Positions 41,640 through 54,103 are shown, counted from the stretch's first letter. The stretch: 64,000 nucleotides of DNA from Pempheris klunzingeri (GCF_042242105.1 NC_092029.1:22171885-22235884); one strand, 5' to 3'. Numbers and translations: made by a program. The notes: generated from the letters alone by a model not told the origin.

Positions 41640-42850
41640 GAGCCTATAGCGGCATAACTAGGGGCTGGTCTAAGGCCTGATCCAGCCCTAAACTATAGGC
41701 TTTATCACTAAGGAAGGTTTTTAGTCTACTCTTAAATGTAGAGAGGGTGTCTGCCCCCAGAACCCAAACTGGAAGGAGATTCCACAGGAGAGGAGCCTGA
41801 TAGCTGTGGCTGATAGCGGATACCATATTTCTCCTGTACTGGCTTCTCTTCACTGGCTTCCAGTAAAACCCAGAATAGAGTTTAAAATCCTGCTTCTCCC
41901 CTACACTACTAGTACTGTACTACCCCACTAAAGCACTGTGCTCCCAGAATGCAGGCCTACTGGTGGTTCCTAAAGTCCTCTAAAGTAGTGATGGAGCCGC
42001 TCTGGCTCACTACTTTAGAGTGGGATAATACAGTACTAGTAGTGTAGGTGAGGAGAAGGATTTTAAATTGTATTCTAAATTTTACTGGAAGCCAATGAAG
42101 AGAAGCCAGTACAGGAGAAAGATGGTCTCTTCTCTTAGTTCTCATCAGAACAGGAGCAGCAGCGTTCTGGACCAGCTGGAGAGTCTTTAAGGACTTAATG
42201 GGGCAGCCTGATAATAAGGAGTTGCAATAGTCCAACCTGGAAGTGACAAATGTGTGGACTAATTTTTCTGTATCATCTATAAACAAGATGGGCCTGATTT
42301 TAGCAATATTACGTAGATGGAAAAAGGCAGTCCAGGAAATATGTTTAATGTGGGAGTTAAAGGACAAATCTTGATCAAATAAGACTCCCAGATTCCTCAC
42401 AGTGGAGCTGGAGGCCAGAGTAATGCCATCCAGAGTAGTTATGTTGTTAGAAAAGGTGTCTCTAAGGTGTTTAGGGCCAAGCAGAATAACTTCAGTTTTA
42501 TCTGAATTTAGCAGCATAAAATTGCTGCTCATCCAGGACTTTATGTCCTAAAGGCAGATTTGAAGTTCGGCCAACTGGTTGGATTCATCTGGCTTTATTG
42601 ATAAGTATAATTGTGTATCATCTGCATAACAGTGGAAATTAATGGAGTGCTTACTGATTATATTACCCAGAGGAAGCATATATAAGGTAAATAGTATCGG
42701 TCCAAGCACTGAACCTTGTGGAACTCCATGTCTAACCTTAGTGTGGACAGAGGACTCATTGTTAATCGATCTGATAAATAGGACGTAAACCAGCTTAATG
42801 CAGCTCCTTTTATGCCAATGAAGTGTCAGTAGGATTTGATGGTCAATGGT
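41640..42850 (-). mobile_element. L2/Maui-like LINE copy with reverse-transcriptase palm, rearranged
   Basis: On the minus strand it encodes [20 protein letters not shown], the catalytic YADD box (42617-42628) in [12 protein letters not shown], then LNSDKTEVILLGPKH, LDYCNSLLSGCP and ASLHWLPVKFR, and ends in the shared 3' region. It is the longest L2-type copy in the window, but it lacks the 5' half and carries frame breaks. Part of it (about 41830-42120) is an inverted duplication, see findings. Confidence 0.75.
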
Positions 42851-43022
42851 ATCAAATGCAGCACTCAGGAGGAAGGGAGGGGAGGAAAGTTAGCTGACAC
42901 TATTAGAGGCTCATCTTGTGCTTTGCAAGATTTGCAAGATTTGCAATTAAAATCCTCAGCTACCATCAGTCTGCCAAGTTCTAAAATAATAATCATATTA
43001 AGTAATAAAAGTGAAAACATAT

Positions 43023-44292
43023 TACAGTTGTATGAAAACGTTTAGGCACCCCTCTGAGGCTGCATAATAATTTACTCTGTCTGCACAGAAAACGATCACA
43101 GTGGCATGCCATTCATTTTCTAATAAAAGCTAAGTAATGGGGTGTTTTCCAGACAAAGATTTTTAGTGTAGCAATATTAAGTTGTATGAAATTGTATCAG
43201 ATGTGAAAAATAGGCTGTGCAAAAATTTGGGCACCCTTGTCATTTTGCTGATTTGAATACCTGTAACTACTTAGCACTGATAAATTGGAACATAAAATTG
43301 GTTTGGTGAGCTCATTAAGCCTTGAACTTCATGGACAGGTGCATCCAATTATGAGAAAAAGGTATTTAAGGTGGCCAATTGCAAGTTGTTCTTCTCTTTG
43401 AATCTCCTCTGAAGAGTGGCAACATGGGGGCCTCAAAACAACTCTCAAATGACCTGAAAACAAAGATTGTTCAATGTTACGGTTTAGGGGAAGGCTACAA
43501 GCTATCTCAGAGATTTCAGCTGTCAGTTTCCACTGTGAAGAACATAGTGAGGAAATGGAAGACCACAGGCACAGTTGTTGTTAAGGCCAGAAGTGGCAGG
43601 CCAAGAAAAATATCAGAGAGGCAAAGGCGAAGGATGGTGAGAACAGTCAAAGACAACCCACAGACCACCTCCAAAGACCTACAACATCATCTTGCTGCAG
43701 ATGGTGTCACTGTGCGTCGTTCAACAATTCAGCGCACTTTGCACAAGGAGAAGCTGTACGGGAGAGTGATGTGGAAGAAGCCTTTTCTGCACACACGCCA
43801 CAAACAGAGTCGCTTGAGGTATGCAAAAGCACATTTGGACAAGCCAGCTTCATTTTGGAATAAGGTGCTGTGGACTGATGAAACAAAAACTGAGTTATTT
43901 GGTCATAACAAGGGGCGTTATGCATGGCGGCAAAAGAAGACAGCATTCCAAGAAAAACACTCGCTACCCACAGTAAAATTTGGTAAAATCCAGACACTGA
44001 TTAGGGGCTATAAGAACTGTCTAGAGGCTGTTATTTTGGCAAAAGGAAGCTATCAAATATTTATGTGATTTTTCTGTTGGGGTGCCCAAATTTATGCACC
44101 TGTCTAATTTTGTTATGATGCATATTGCACATTTTCTGTTAATCCAATAAAACTCATTTCACTACTGAAATATTACTGTGTCCATCAGTTGTTTGATAAA
44201 TCAAAATGAAATTGCTGATCCAAACACCTCATGATTTAGAAATGAAAATAATGGAAATTGTCAGTGGTGCCCAAACTTTTTCATATGACTGT
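43023..44292 (+). mobile_element. Tc1-like DNA transposon, internally deleted
   Basis: The ends 'tacagttgtatgaaaacgtt' and, reversed, 'tatacagtcatatgaaaaag' are terminal inverted repeats that continue as 'taggcacc' and 'tttgggcacc'. The element is about 1.27 kb, shorter than full copies of the family (about 1.6 kb or more from memory). TA dinucleotides adjoin the ends, as expected for Tc1/mariner insertion. Inside is a shortened transposase. Confidence 0.85.
43379..44068 (+). pseudogene. Truncated Tc1-like transposase
   Basis: The frame is open for 229 codons. Initiation is more likely at the internal methionine in GNMGASKQLSNDLK, so the protein proper is about 211 residues. The N-terminal paired-like DNA-binding half is well kept (LSQRFQLSVSTVKNIVRKWK, ARSGRPRKISERQRRRM). 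The first catalytic Asp is in VLWTDETKTELFG. The sequence then jumps from LPTVKFG to the C-terminal end (EAVILAKGSY), which deletes the region that should carry the second Asp and the Glu of the DDE triad. It cannot be an active transposase, though it could still bind transposon ends. Confidence 0.85.
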
Positions 44293-45309
44293 ATATACAT
44301 ATATACAGTTGTTGCTAAATTCCCAGTGAGAAGAAATGTAACACATTCTGGGATGAATTGTCTGTATTAATTAAAATGGGAACAAGAATGAAAGTAGAGC
44401 ACGTCAGCACATTTAGGGATTCATTTAAACTTTTATGTCAAAATCTGGGCATTGGGCAGATCATAAAGTAGTGAAAGGTGTAAGTACAAAAATAAATTCA
44501 TTCCATGTGGAAGTAGATGGCTATTCCTTCAATTTACAATAACTACACAATATGAGAGTCAGAAGACTGTAAAGTCATTTAGTAAGTTAACGTATCAGTC
44601 ACCATGTGGTTCTCTGTCTCTGGCCCAGAAGACAGAGGACAGAGGGTCACACTCAGAGGGTCACACTCAGAGGGTGCTCCAGCAGATCACTGCTGCACAG
44701 GAGCTACACCTGCTCTGATCAGTCTCACAGCATCATTTTCTTCATCATTGCTACACAGACCACATCCAGGTGCCCTTTCAGCCCATTTGAGCATCTTTTC
44801 AGAATACACTCAAAAGGAAAAACACTTGGCAAACATATCTTTGTCATGCCAACCTGAGGAGGACAAAGACTCTCCAGATATTGGACAGGAGCTCATGATG
44901 GAGTCAGATGACACTGATTAAAAATCCTTTAGTTTTAACCACCGAGGAAAAAAGACAATTTACTGTGATGGATTTACACAGAAGAACAGTGTGCAGGAAC
45001 AACAGCAAACCTCTAACAGACAACAGTGTCAGCAGATGTCTTCAAGTTGCTGGCGGATTATTTTGTGTGATTCAACAGGAAGAAAGACTACACTGTGAGA
45101 ACAAGGCTGATACAGACAAATAGATGTGTATGTACATAAGTATTATGTATATACATAAGACTAAACTACTCAAGACAACAACTACAGATCATATCATTCA
45201 CACATGTGCACATTTATACTCAACTTTGACCACTAAATCTCAGGCAATAACTACCGTAGTAGTAAAGAGTTATCAGACCAGTTGGAAAAATCAATAAATA
45301 AACCATACC
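44293..45309. other. Intergenic stretch downstream of ptger2
   Basis: No recognised gene. A short direct repeat of 'agggtcacactcag' occurs at about 44641-44672. The open frames here have no family resemblance. Confidence 0.4.
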
Positions 45310-45713
45310 TTTATTCAGATCATTTAAATGGAATGTAATAATTGTTACCCTTTTCCTTTGTCATCATTCAGTTGGTCAACTTAAAACTGATCCACTTTAC
45401 TCTTGTTTCACCACAGGACCGCTCACATGGAGTCATTTATCTCATCCATATTTTTCTTACACACACACAAACCCTGGAGCGATGGTACAAAGAGCTTGTG
45501 GAGCCCGCTGCACTTTAACCTTCAGCTGTTATTTACGTCTTGCTCTGGTTTATAATCAGCAGCTCGACTCCCTCTGCTGAAGGCAAAATTCTCCCATGTG
45601 CATCACATGATCTCCCCCTCCAACAAACTCTAGTGCACTTCCTGTTATCAAACCACACATTCTGGGATGTGACAACATCAGCTCTACGTAGTTCTTAGCC
45701 TCTCGTCAGATCA
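45310..45713 (-). other. Probable ptger2 3' UTR with poly(A) signal
   Basis: On the minus strand an AATAAA lies at 45315-45310, about 400 bases after the stop codon at 45714-45716. This is a plausible 3' end. Confidence 0.45.
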
Positions 45714-47941
45714 CTACACCACAGTCCTTGTGCCAATATCATCCTCACTTTCCTGCTTGGGGAGCTGCACAGCAAGCCCCACCCCTCCAGCCTGTTTGGA
45801 CTGAGCACTCAGAGTCATTTCACTGAGAAATGTGGACTTTTGAGGTTTTTGCAGCTTCCTCCAGATGATTTTCAGAGCGGAGGGGCGGAGGATGATGAAG
45901 ACCCAGGGGTTGATGATGGAGTGGATGGACAGTAAGCGGAGAGCACGGAGGTCAGCTACATGACGCTCCTTGTGGCTTTCTGTGAACGTCATGACCACTC
46001 GGAGCTGGGGATTGAAAGAGAATAAAAAGAATAATGTTATCATGATAACTCCAATAAGCCTCTAATAAAAGGCCTTAGAGATGAACCACATAGTAAGAAA
46101 CCATGGCCACCAACATGGAGGCTCAGTGGGAAATGTGCTACAATGTGCACATACTTTATGTCAGCACAGTGCACCGAGGCACACGATGTTGCAGTGGTGC
46201 AGAAAATGCTCACATCCTTTACTTAAATAAAGCACAGAGTAAAGGTTTCAGATCTACTGTGTCAGTCTGCTGTCTGCTGCTGAACAGCTGGTGCTCAGCG
46301 GCCTCAGCTGAGCCGCCTGCTGCTGCTGGAAACCAGCTTGATGAAAACCAAAGCAATGAGCTAAAAGAGGCACACGTGGTCGCCTGACCCACCCCTGTTA
46401 CAATAAAAACAGCTTGTTGGTGCAGCTGCAAACGTTTTGTACAATGCAGATTTTGGGGCTGGACATGCAGCAGAGTGTGTGGAGGGCTGGGGGCTCTGTG
46501 CAGCTGCTGATTAGCTGATTAGAGCGGAGACACAGAGCCAAAACTGTCTAGAAAACTAAAAGAGTGAGCTGAAAGATGCTCTGTCGAGCTGAGGGGACAG
46601 CACAACTGGGTTATAATTCTGTGTGAACTCGTCACAATAAACTTTCACATTAACCACAGTCACAGAATACTGACCAACACTGCTTCAGAGTTTCACATGT
46701 CAAAGTGTGTGTTGTTCAAAATAGCCCAGAGAGTTAAATGACTGTATATACTGTATATGTGTATTATTGGATTACCAATAATGATAGAATTGATTGTTTT
46801 AGCTGGTTGAGGTGCAGCTACAGTAGAACTACTGTACTTTATTCACTGATGGGTAGTTCACTCCCTAAACATGTGTTACCATTATCTATTATCTTTCTGT
46901 TTGTATGTGAAATCCTAATTAACCAGTAACTATAGCTGTCACATAACTGTATCAGATTCCCCCACTGAGGGATCAATAAAAAGTTTGAACTTATCTTAAA
47001 AGTAGTAAAACATAAAGTGCAAAACATAGAATCTGGGTTGAATAAAACAAAAAACTACTGATGTCTTCATCTGATGAAACACCAGCAGGACTGACGGCTG
47101 CTGGCCAAAACAAGTTTGAGTGTCAAGCTTGTGGAGGCAGAGCTCTTACCACCAAGGGGAAGGTGCAGAAGATGAAGACCACAGTGATGATGGCCAGCGG
47201 CAGGAGATGCTCCACTTCTTCCGTCATGGACAGAGACCTGCCGTACCGGGGGGGCGCGCTCACTCTGCTCCGGCGCGCTTTGTGCCTCCTGTGCATCACC
47301 ACCAAGTGTGAAATGACAGACACGTTGCACAGCACCGTGCTGCTGATCGTGGCGAGGATGAAAAATGCGTAAAACCCGATGTAAACTTTATCCCTTCCCT
47401 CCATGTGGCTCATCTCCAGGAAGCACCAGGTCCCCGGGCAGTACTGCACGTATTTACCAAAACCCAGAAAAGGCAGGACGCAGAACAGGACGTTCCCCCC
47501 GTAGACGAGGGCAATGGCGACGCAACTCCGGCGTTTGCTCAGGTGCCTCTCGTAAAAGTAAGGGTGGCCTATGGAGAGGTAGCGCTCGAGCGCCATTACG
47601 CACAGGATGGCCAGCGTGGAGAGGCTCAGGAAGGTCATGTTGAAGCCGAAGTAAGAGCACACGCTCATGCTCATGCTCACCAGAGTCTTCCTCCGAATGT
47701 AAGCTGCCAGCACGACGGGACTGACGGACATGGAGCCCAGCAGGTCCGTCATGAGGAGCGCAGTCACCAGGACCTGGTACACGGACGGACTGGTCCTCCT
47801 GCGCCGGACCTCCAGCAGGACCAGCGCCACCAGGTTACTGGCGACACTGACCGAGAACATGACCGCAGAGGTGACGGGCTGTCCGGCCTCCACGTCGCTG
47901 ATGGTGTGGCACCTGGAGTCATCTGAGGAATTATGGGCCAT
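45714..47941 (-). CDS. ptger2: Prostaglandin E2 receptor EP2 (rhodopsin-like GPCR)
   Basis: Two exons, 47150-47941 and 45714-46004, join in phase 0 inside transmembrane helix 6, the same place as in human PTGER2. The product is 360 aa against 358 in human. It is a plasma-membrane receptor for prostaglandin E2 that raises cAMP through Gs. Seen: an N-glycosylation site near the start (MAHNSSD), seven hydrophobic helices, the ALERYLSIGHPYFYERH stretch after helix 3, the prostanoid-receptor second-loop signature QYCPGTWCF, and helix 7 with LRALRLLSIHSIINPWVF, which holds the conserved Arg for the ligand carboxylate. The start is the ATG at 47941; the frame stays open upstream only through low-complexity sequence. 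EP2 fits better than EP4 or IP by length and intron position. Confidence 0.95.
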
Positions 47942-48049
47942 CAGACACCAGAGGCACAGAGCTGACCGGGGTGGGGGGGGGGTGGGGGGGGCTGAATGAG
48001 CCGTAGCTGTCTCTGCGCACAAGTCACCAGCACAGAGCCCGCCCTCATC

Positions 48050-48080
<31 letters not shown>

Positions 48081-49844
48081 TACAGTAAGACATGCGTCAC
48101 CGAAGGCAAGCAAAAGAGTAGGTTCACATGTCCTGGGAACTGTTTAACAATCTAGGGGTGGATCTCTGGGGGGGGGGGGGGGGGGGGGGTCATCATTAGT
48201 CACTGGATTGTGGATTATTTATGCACTCTTGTCTTTTTAGCACAGGGGCCTAAAGGAGGAACAGTGAGTGTGAGTACTTCCTTCATACAGGATGTTTTCA
48301 TTTCAACTGATGATCACATTATTCTTGGTGTCACAGTATCCACAATAACCTTCATCATGTTGTAGGTTAGGAGGTGGAGGTGGAGGTGGAGGTGGAGGTG
48401 GAGGAGAGAAAAGTAGACTTGTGCTCCTCCTCTGGACTGCTCTCAGGCTTTAGTAAACCTCGCCCATGATGGGAGACTTTGACCAATCACAGGTCCTCTT
48501 AGAGAGAAAGCGTTCCTAGTGGCTGTTCTGCAAATGCATATGTGCGTGCACATCCCTTCCATGGATGTACACAGAGACAGATACAATGTTCATTCCCCTG
48601 AAAGTTGCTCAGTGGGCCTGCCGAGCTGTTAGCCCTCCTCTAACTTTAACAGGGATGAGATTATTTAAATTTGCAGCTCTTCTAGACTTTCCAAACGTTA
48701 TCAGACTAAACGGATCATATTCTGATGGTGAAATGAATCATTTCATGGGGGGTGTGACTAAAAATGTATCTGCTGCTTTACTGGCATCTCTTTCACTATT
48801 TGAGTCCTTCTAGAAAAGTCTTTTTGGGCCCAGTGGCACCATGTGACCACTGTTGTAATTACACTTCTCCATAGTTTTTTCATTGACTTGCATTGTGAAA
48901 GAGACGTCTGGAAATCAGAGGATGATTTTTTTTTTTTTAGTCACAACCCCCACGAAATGACTTCCCCATCAGTATTTGATCTAATCAGTCCAGTAACTTT
49001 TGGAAAGTGTAGAAGAGAAACTTTCATAGGAATGAACACAGCATGGGGCAGTTTATGTAGCACATGTCACCACTAAGGACCATGCCACAACAGTGGGATT
49101 TAAAGGTGTAATGAAATGAGGATGTGAGGAAAAGGACGAACATGGGATGAGGAAGTTGTCCATCTCAGCTGTCCATCAGTGTGAGCCATGTTTGTGTGTA
49201 CACATAAAGTACATGCCATTAGTTAAGTTTGTTTAACCAGATTTCTGCGCTGGTCATCAATACAGGCTCATCTTATCTTGTTCATTAGAGCAATGTTATA
49301 AATTCAACAGTGAGTTCTGGTCAGACAGGTTGTTACAGTCTTGAGACTGAAAATCATCTTCTTATGTGGAAAAATATTAAATTCAATAAAGCACATCTTC
49401 ACAGTGATGCATACAATTTGTTTGGTTTTAGATCACAACGAAAACTAATTTGTATGTAAAGAGGAAAATATGTAAAGGTTGCCTTTGGAGCGACATAGTA
49501 GAGGCGCCTAATTCTAGTTCAAAGTGAGGGTGCATGATTAGTGATGGACGAGGGAGGGTATAGCAGGAAAAATTTCATTTCATGAAACCCTGAAAGAGCT
49601 TTACTACTGACCAGTAAAGCAAGAATAATAAAATGTCCCTTTTTCATTGAGTCCTGTCCTAGTTTCAGCAATGTGACCAATTAAATGTTGTCTCAGAGTG
49701 ACATAATGCAGATTTGACACTAATTGTAAAGCTACTTAACTCATGGACATATTTCGATTCAGCACCATGTGCATTTCACTCTCTAATCCACAACAAAAGT
49801 GGAAAGTAACCCTAAACCCTAAAAAAACGTAACTGTAAACCCTA
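47942..49844. other. Upstream region of ptger2 and flank
   Basis: It contains the probable ptger2 promoter and 5' UTR close to 47950-48100, an (AC)n tract at about 48054-48080, a run of about 20 G at 48171-48190, and a (GGAGGT)n stretch at about 48370-48404. No coding exon is recognised. Confidence 0.4.
48370..48404. repeat. (GGAGGT)n short tandem repeat
   Basis: Nearly six copies of the hexamer, purine-rich on the plus strand. Confidence 0.9.
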
Positions 49845-50700
49845 AAGACTTGAGACTTGAGACTTGAGACTTTCTTTATTTGAAATTTTCTTGTTACAGC
49901 AGCAACAATATAAACAGGGAGAGTGAAAAAACAAAGCAATAGAAAAGACAAAAATAGCAAAAATAAATATAAATATAAATATAAGTATATGGATTGTGAT
50001 GAAATGAAATAAATATTTACACCATAGGATATTTACACTTTAGACAGGAATGGAATGACATGGATGGTAGGCAGTGTGTTAATATCAGCCAGTGATGCTG
50101 GTGTTATAGAGTCTGATGGCTGATGGGAGAAATGACCTGCGGTAGCGTTCCTTCTTGCAGGGTGGGTGCCTCAGCCTGCTGCTGAAAGAGCTGCTGAGGG
50201 CCCCCACAGTCTCATGCAGGGGGTGAGAGGGGTTGTCCATGATGGACTTGAGTTTTGTTAGTGTCCTCCTCTCACCCACCTCCTCTATGGAGTCCAGGGA
50301 GCAGTCCAGGACAGAAGCGGCCCTCCTGACCAGCCTGTTCAGTCTCTTTCTGTCCCTCTCCGTGCTCCCTCCTCCCCAGCAGACCACTGCATAGAGGACT
50401 GCAGACGCCACCACAGAGTCATAAAAAGTCCTGAGCAGAGTCCTGCACACTCCAAAGGACCTCAGTCTCCTCAGCAGGTGGAGACGACTTTGGCCCTTCT
50501 TCTACAGGACGTCTGTGTTGTGAGACCAGTCCAGTTTGCTGTTGAGGTGAACACCCAGGTATTTGAGGGTCTCCACCCTCTCAATGTCCAGTCCCTGGAT
50601 GTTCACCGGTGCAGTCTGGGATGTCTTCCTGCGGAAGTCAATCACCATCTCCTTTGTCTTGCTGGTGTTAAGCTGAAGATGGTGAGAGAGAAGTTACTTT
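49845..50700 (-). mobile_element. 5'-truncated LINE, reverse-transcriptase C-terminal part
   Basis: On the minus strand the frame reads LNTSKTKEMVIDFRRKTS, VETLKYLGVHLNSKLDW, a stop, then LRSFGVCRTLLRTFYDSVV, AVVCWGGGSTERDRKRLNRL and RYRRSFLPSAIRLYN. This is the end of a jockey/CR1-like reverse transcriptase. Except for that stop the frame is open, which suggests a fairly young insertion. The 3' end has a short tandem tail, CTCAAGT units near 49850-49872. Confidence 0.7.
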
Positions 50701-51004
50701 AAAAAAAAGTCAACCTTAAAGAACACTGAAATTTCACAGCTTTGGGCAGTCGGTTCAGTGGTTATTAGTACAGATGGCTCTGAATTAGTCATCAAATCAC
50801 TTTCTGTACTATTTTCAGAAATGTGACCAGGGGCCGACCACACTAGTATATCCAGATACAACTATTAAACCACCTATTAGACGCCACCAGAAAACAGGAA
50901 ATAACATTTTTTTTTTTAAGGACTTTGTGGGGTAGTGCCGTTAGATTGTCCCACCCTCATTTTAAATGCTTCCTATGCTCATGCATACTGATTTTGAGCT
51001 GCAC

Positions 51005-51262
51005 GTGGGAAAATGTTGCTCATGGACTGGTCACCAGCCAATCACAGGGCAGACACACAGAGACAGACACACACATTCACACCTACTATCAATTTAGAGT
51101 CACAAATTAACCTGCATGTCTTTGGATTGTGGGAGGAAGCCGGAGTACCTGGAGAAAACCCACGCAAGCCATGCAAACTCCACACAGAAAGACCCTGGAT
51201 TCAAACCTAGAACTTCCTGTTGTGAGGCAACAGTGCTAACCACTGCACCACCGTGCTGCTTC
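51005..51262 (-). mobile_element. tRNA-derived SINE
   Basis: On the minus strand the element starts 'gcagcacggtggtgcagtgg' and continues 'ttagcactgttgcctcac'. It contains an A-box-like TGGTGCAGTGG and a B-box-like GGTTTGAATCC, spaced as in a tRNA gene promoter. The following 'tgtgtggagtttgcatg' body is common in fish genomes. Confidence 0.7.
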
Positions 51263-51429
51263 GCCCAAACTCTGATATCAAATTCAGTGTGAGGGTTTGC
51301 AACATGTCTGGAAGAACAGAATATGAATATGTTGATGCATTGACGGCATTGTGGATATACAGTAGGCCTACTACAAACACAGTAGTTCAATGAGCTAAAA
51401 TGTCAAATATGAAGGTCTATGATGAATGT

Positions 51430-52760
51430 GTTTACTTTTAGGTAGTTTTCACTGGGACTGACCCAGAAACACCAATCAAGGTTTGCTATGTAACTATGGC
51501 AGATATGGTCAGTGGTCCACATTAAGAAATGTAGGATGTTCCAAGCAAGTGACGTCTGCAGAGACTTAAAAATCTTTTCAACCATGAAGAAATTGTAAGA
51601 GATTACTTAGATTTCTACCCCTGACCTGCCTGCCATCTTGTCTCTTATAACCACTTTCCTGCCAACGTAATGGTCTTTTCTGATGGGATTCTTGGTGGTC
51701 GTGTGGTCACTATGTAGTTTCTGACAAAGCTGCATGGGGCAGCCTAGTTCCTCTGCACTTCAAGTATTCATGTAGTTAGGAACTTTTGCTTTGCCTGTAA
51801 TTACATATATAGGTCTCTTGCCTACCTGTGCCTAAGTCTTCTATGGAGGGGGAATGATCGTATCTGTATAAAAGTATAAGCACACAGTTGAAGTCCTCCT
51901 CTCCTGTTAAGGCTGCAGTCTTCTTGCAGATGATCCCATCTACACTGTGGAATGTCTGAAAGTCTGAGTCGTGGAAACCCTCATCAATGATGGACACAGG
52001 TGGTCCCTTTGAATTTGGTAAGTGCTGTATTTCCTCAACCACAACCTCAGTTTTCTTAGAAACGTCAGCATTTGTTGCTTTCCTCGTGCTTCAATCATCA
52101 TCAAATAAAGATGCAGGAACAGCAGCAAGTTTATAGGACATCAGCACCTCCCTCTGCCAGGAGACATCAAGCAGTCTTCAGACGAGCACATCTGAATCCA
52201 TGTGAACCTTTCGTGTGCTGGACTCATGACTTTTTCATGTCTATGAAAGCTGCACAGTATTTTCTATTTCACAGTCCCAAAAACTACTTGATGATGTGAA
52301 TGTTGCGAGACATTCTTCATTAACAGCTGTGTTTTGCTTTGCACCATCCTGGAGGAAACTCTGAGCTCTTTCGCAACCTTCTCAGAAGCAACCTGACCTG
52401 TGACAATGTTAATCATGCTCCTGCGGAATGCCATCTCCTCCACAGCTCCCTTTATCTTCTGTGCCTCTTTCTCATCTCTGTCCATCCTGGATGCTCCACG
52501 TTTCTGATGGGCTGTTGAACTCATCTCATCACTGTCTCAAAGCTCTTTCATGGAACTGACTTTTGCTGTGGTTAGTGTGTTGTCATCAGCCATCTTGTGA
52601 CAGCTGCCTTTTGTGATGTAAAGCCAACAACTTCACCCTTTCTTTCTCTCTCTCGATTGATGGTTTGATCCAGTGTCTGATCAGTAGTAGTTGCATGAAT
52701 ATGTTTGCTTTTGGTTACTTGGCCTAGTTTGACCGTCCAGCAGCACCGAACCAAGGGATG
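51430..52760. other. Unassigned stretch with minus-strand open frames
   Basis: Minus-strand frames at 52264-52524 (with KGAVEEMAFRRSMINIVTGQ), 51940-52128 and 51776-52042 look more protein-like than random sequence, being rich in Lys/Glu and in mixed composition. I recognise no family. They may belong to the LTR-retrotransposon relic next door, or to another repeat. Confidence 0.3.
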
Positions 52761-52839
52761 ATTTCACGTGGAGTTGAGTGTAGAATGTGCAGTAACAAAT
52801 CATCACATATCAAGAATTTTAACCAAAAGGTGAAGTTTT

Positions 52840-53640
52840 CCTCTCTCAGGGCTGAGTGTGTAGACGGGGATACCTTTACTCACTTTATGTTATGCACAAC
52901 TGTGAGGACAGTACCCTCCAGGTGTTTTCCCTGTTTGCCTGGACCACCACAAAGGTGTCATATTCCTGATTAAAACACCATCAGCAGGTTGGAGTGCTGA
53001 GCCTTTCACCTTACTCTCATAATATCTCTTACTTCTCATGGCAGCTTCTTGAGCATCTTCACAAATGCTTCTTCCATGGCCTGCTTCTACATTTCCGTGT
53101 AGTTATGATGATCACAGTTTCATTCCTTTCCATCCTCTTTCTCCTGTTCTGGGGTCAGGTGTGAACAACATGTCAACCAGTAATTGTTGTGGGTGACCAT
53201 ACAACAAGTGGAGGGGTGAGAAACCAGTCACTTCACTACAGGTTTAACTGTGCGCACAACTCAGCCACTCCCCCTTTCTGTTCCCTTTCGGGTCGTAGAG
53301 AGCAGCTCTAAACCAACTCCACAGTACTATGTGTGAACAGTTGGTTTTCATATCGACCACCGTGGTCATGGCTGGAGGTCGAGGTGTCTGGGTGCCTGGG
53401 TAAATAGTGTGAAATTGTCATTGATTACAACAATGTCCTCGTAACCATGCTTCCGTGTGTGAATGTGCAAGAAACCAACTGAGTCAAATGAATTAATGAA
53501 ATGAATTATTCTGAACAGTCACATAGATTATCATTGTCACACTAGAAGGTCTCTGTTCTTGGGCTTCATTTTTACACCTGGCTGGTGCGATGCATTCTGG
53601 TCTGATACCATCCTTACCACAAATGAAACAATGTCTCCAT
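52840..53640 (-). mobile_element. Ty3/gypsy-type LTR retrotransposon relic (gag zinc knuckle plus integrase)
   Basis: On the minus strand, from high to low coordinates, one sees a CCHC-like zinc-knuckle remnant (CFICGKDG), then integrase-core-like blocks (GYEDIVVINDNFTLFTQAP, later HDHGGRYENQLF and SPLHLLYGHP), and an integrase C-terminal block (GGPGKQGKHLEGTVL). Protease, reverse transcriptase and RNase H are missing between the first two. Stops and frameshifts are present. No LTRs were identified. Confidence 0.55.
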
Positions 53641-54103
53641 GTATTGGAAGATCTTTCCTACTGGAAAGAAGACTGGTTCAGACAGGCTTTTCCTTTGTGC
53701 AGATGTAGCTTCCTGTTCACTGGAGGACTAGTGCTGTGTTGCAGCACTCCTCTGTTGCTTCGGTTTTTGGGCTTTGTGTGTTTTTGACTTTGTATCGTTT
53801 CTAAAGCTGCAGCACGTTTCTCACAATGGCAGTGTTTTAGGCCGTTGTGGAGTGTTCGTCCTTGTGGCCACCTTAGATCCCTGCTGCTTAGGACAGTCTG
53901 TCGCTGAGCAGCAGCTCTCTCTCGTTCTTTGGCTCAGTGGGTGTGAGACCCCTGCTGTTAACGCCTATCTGCTCATGTGCAATGGGCGCATTTGCAGGAT
54001 GCACACAGGTAGGTAGGTAAGAGGGAAGGCAGGATGGTTGGCTGTCCAATCAGCTTTATTAAAGGTTTATTACAATTCCATCACAGCCACAGACATGGGA
54101 TCT

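Noticed and set aside
47405-47926. 173-codon plus-strand frame
   Set aside because: It is the antisense of the GC-rich first exon of ptger2; the receptor frame is clearly the real one.
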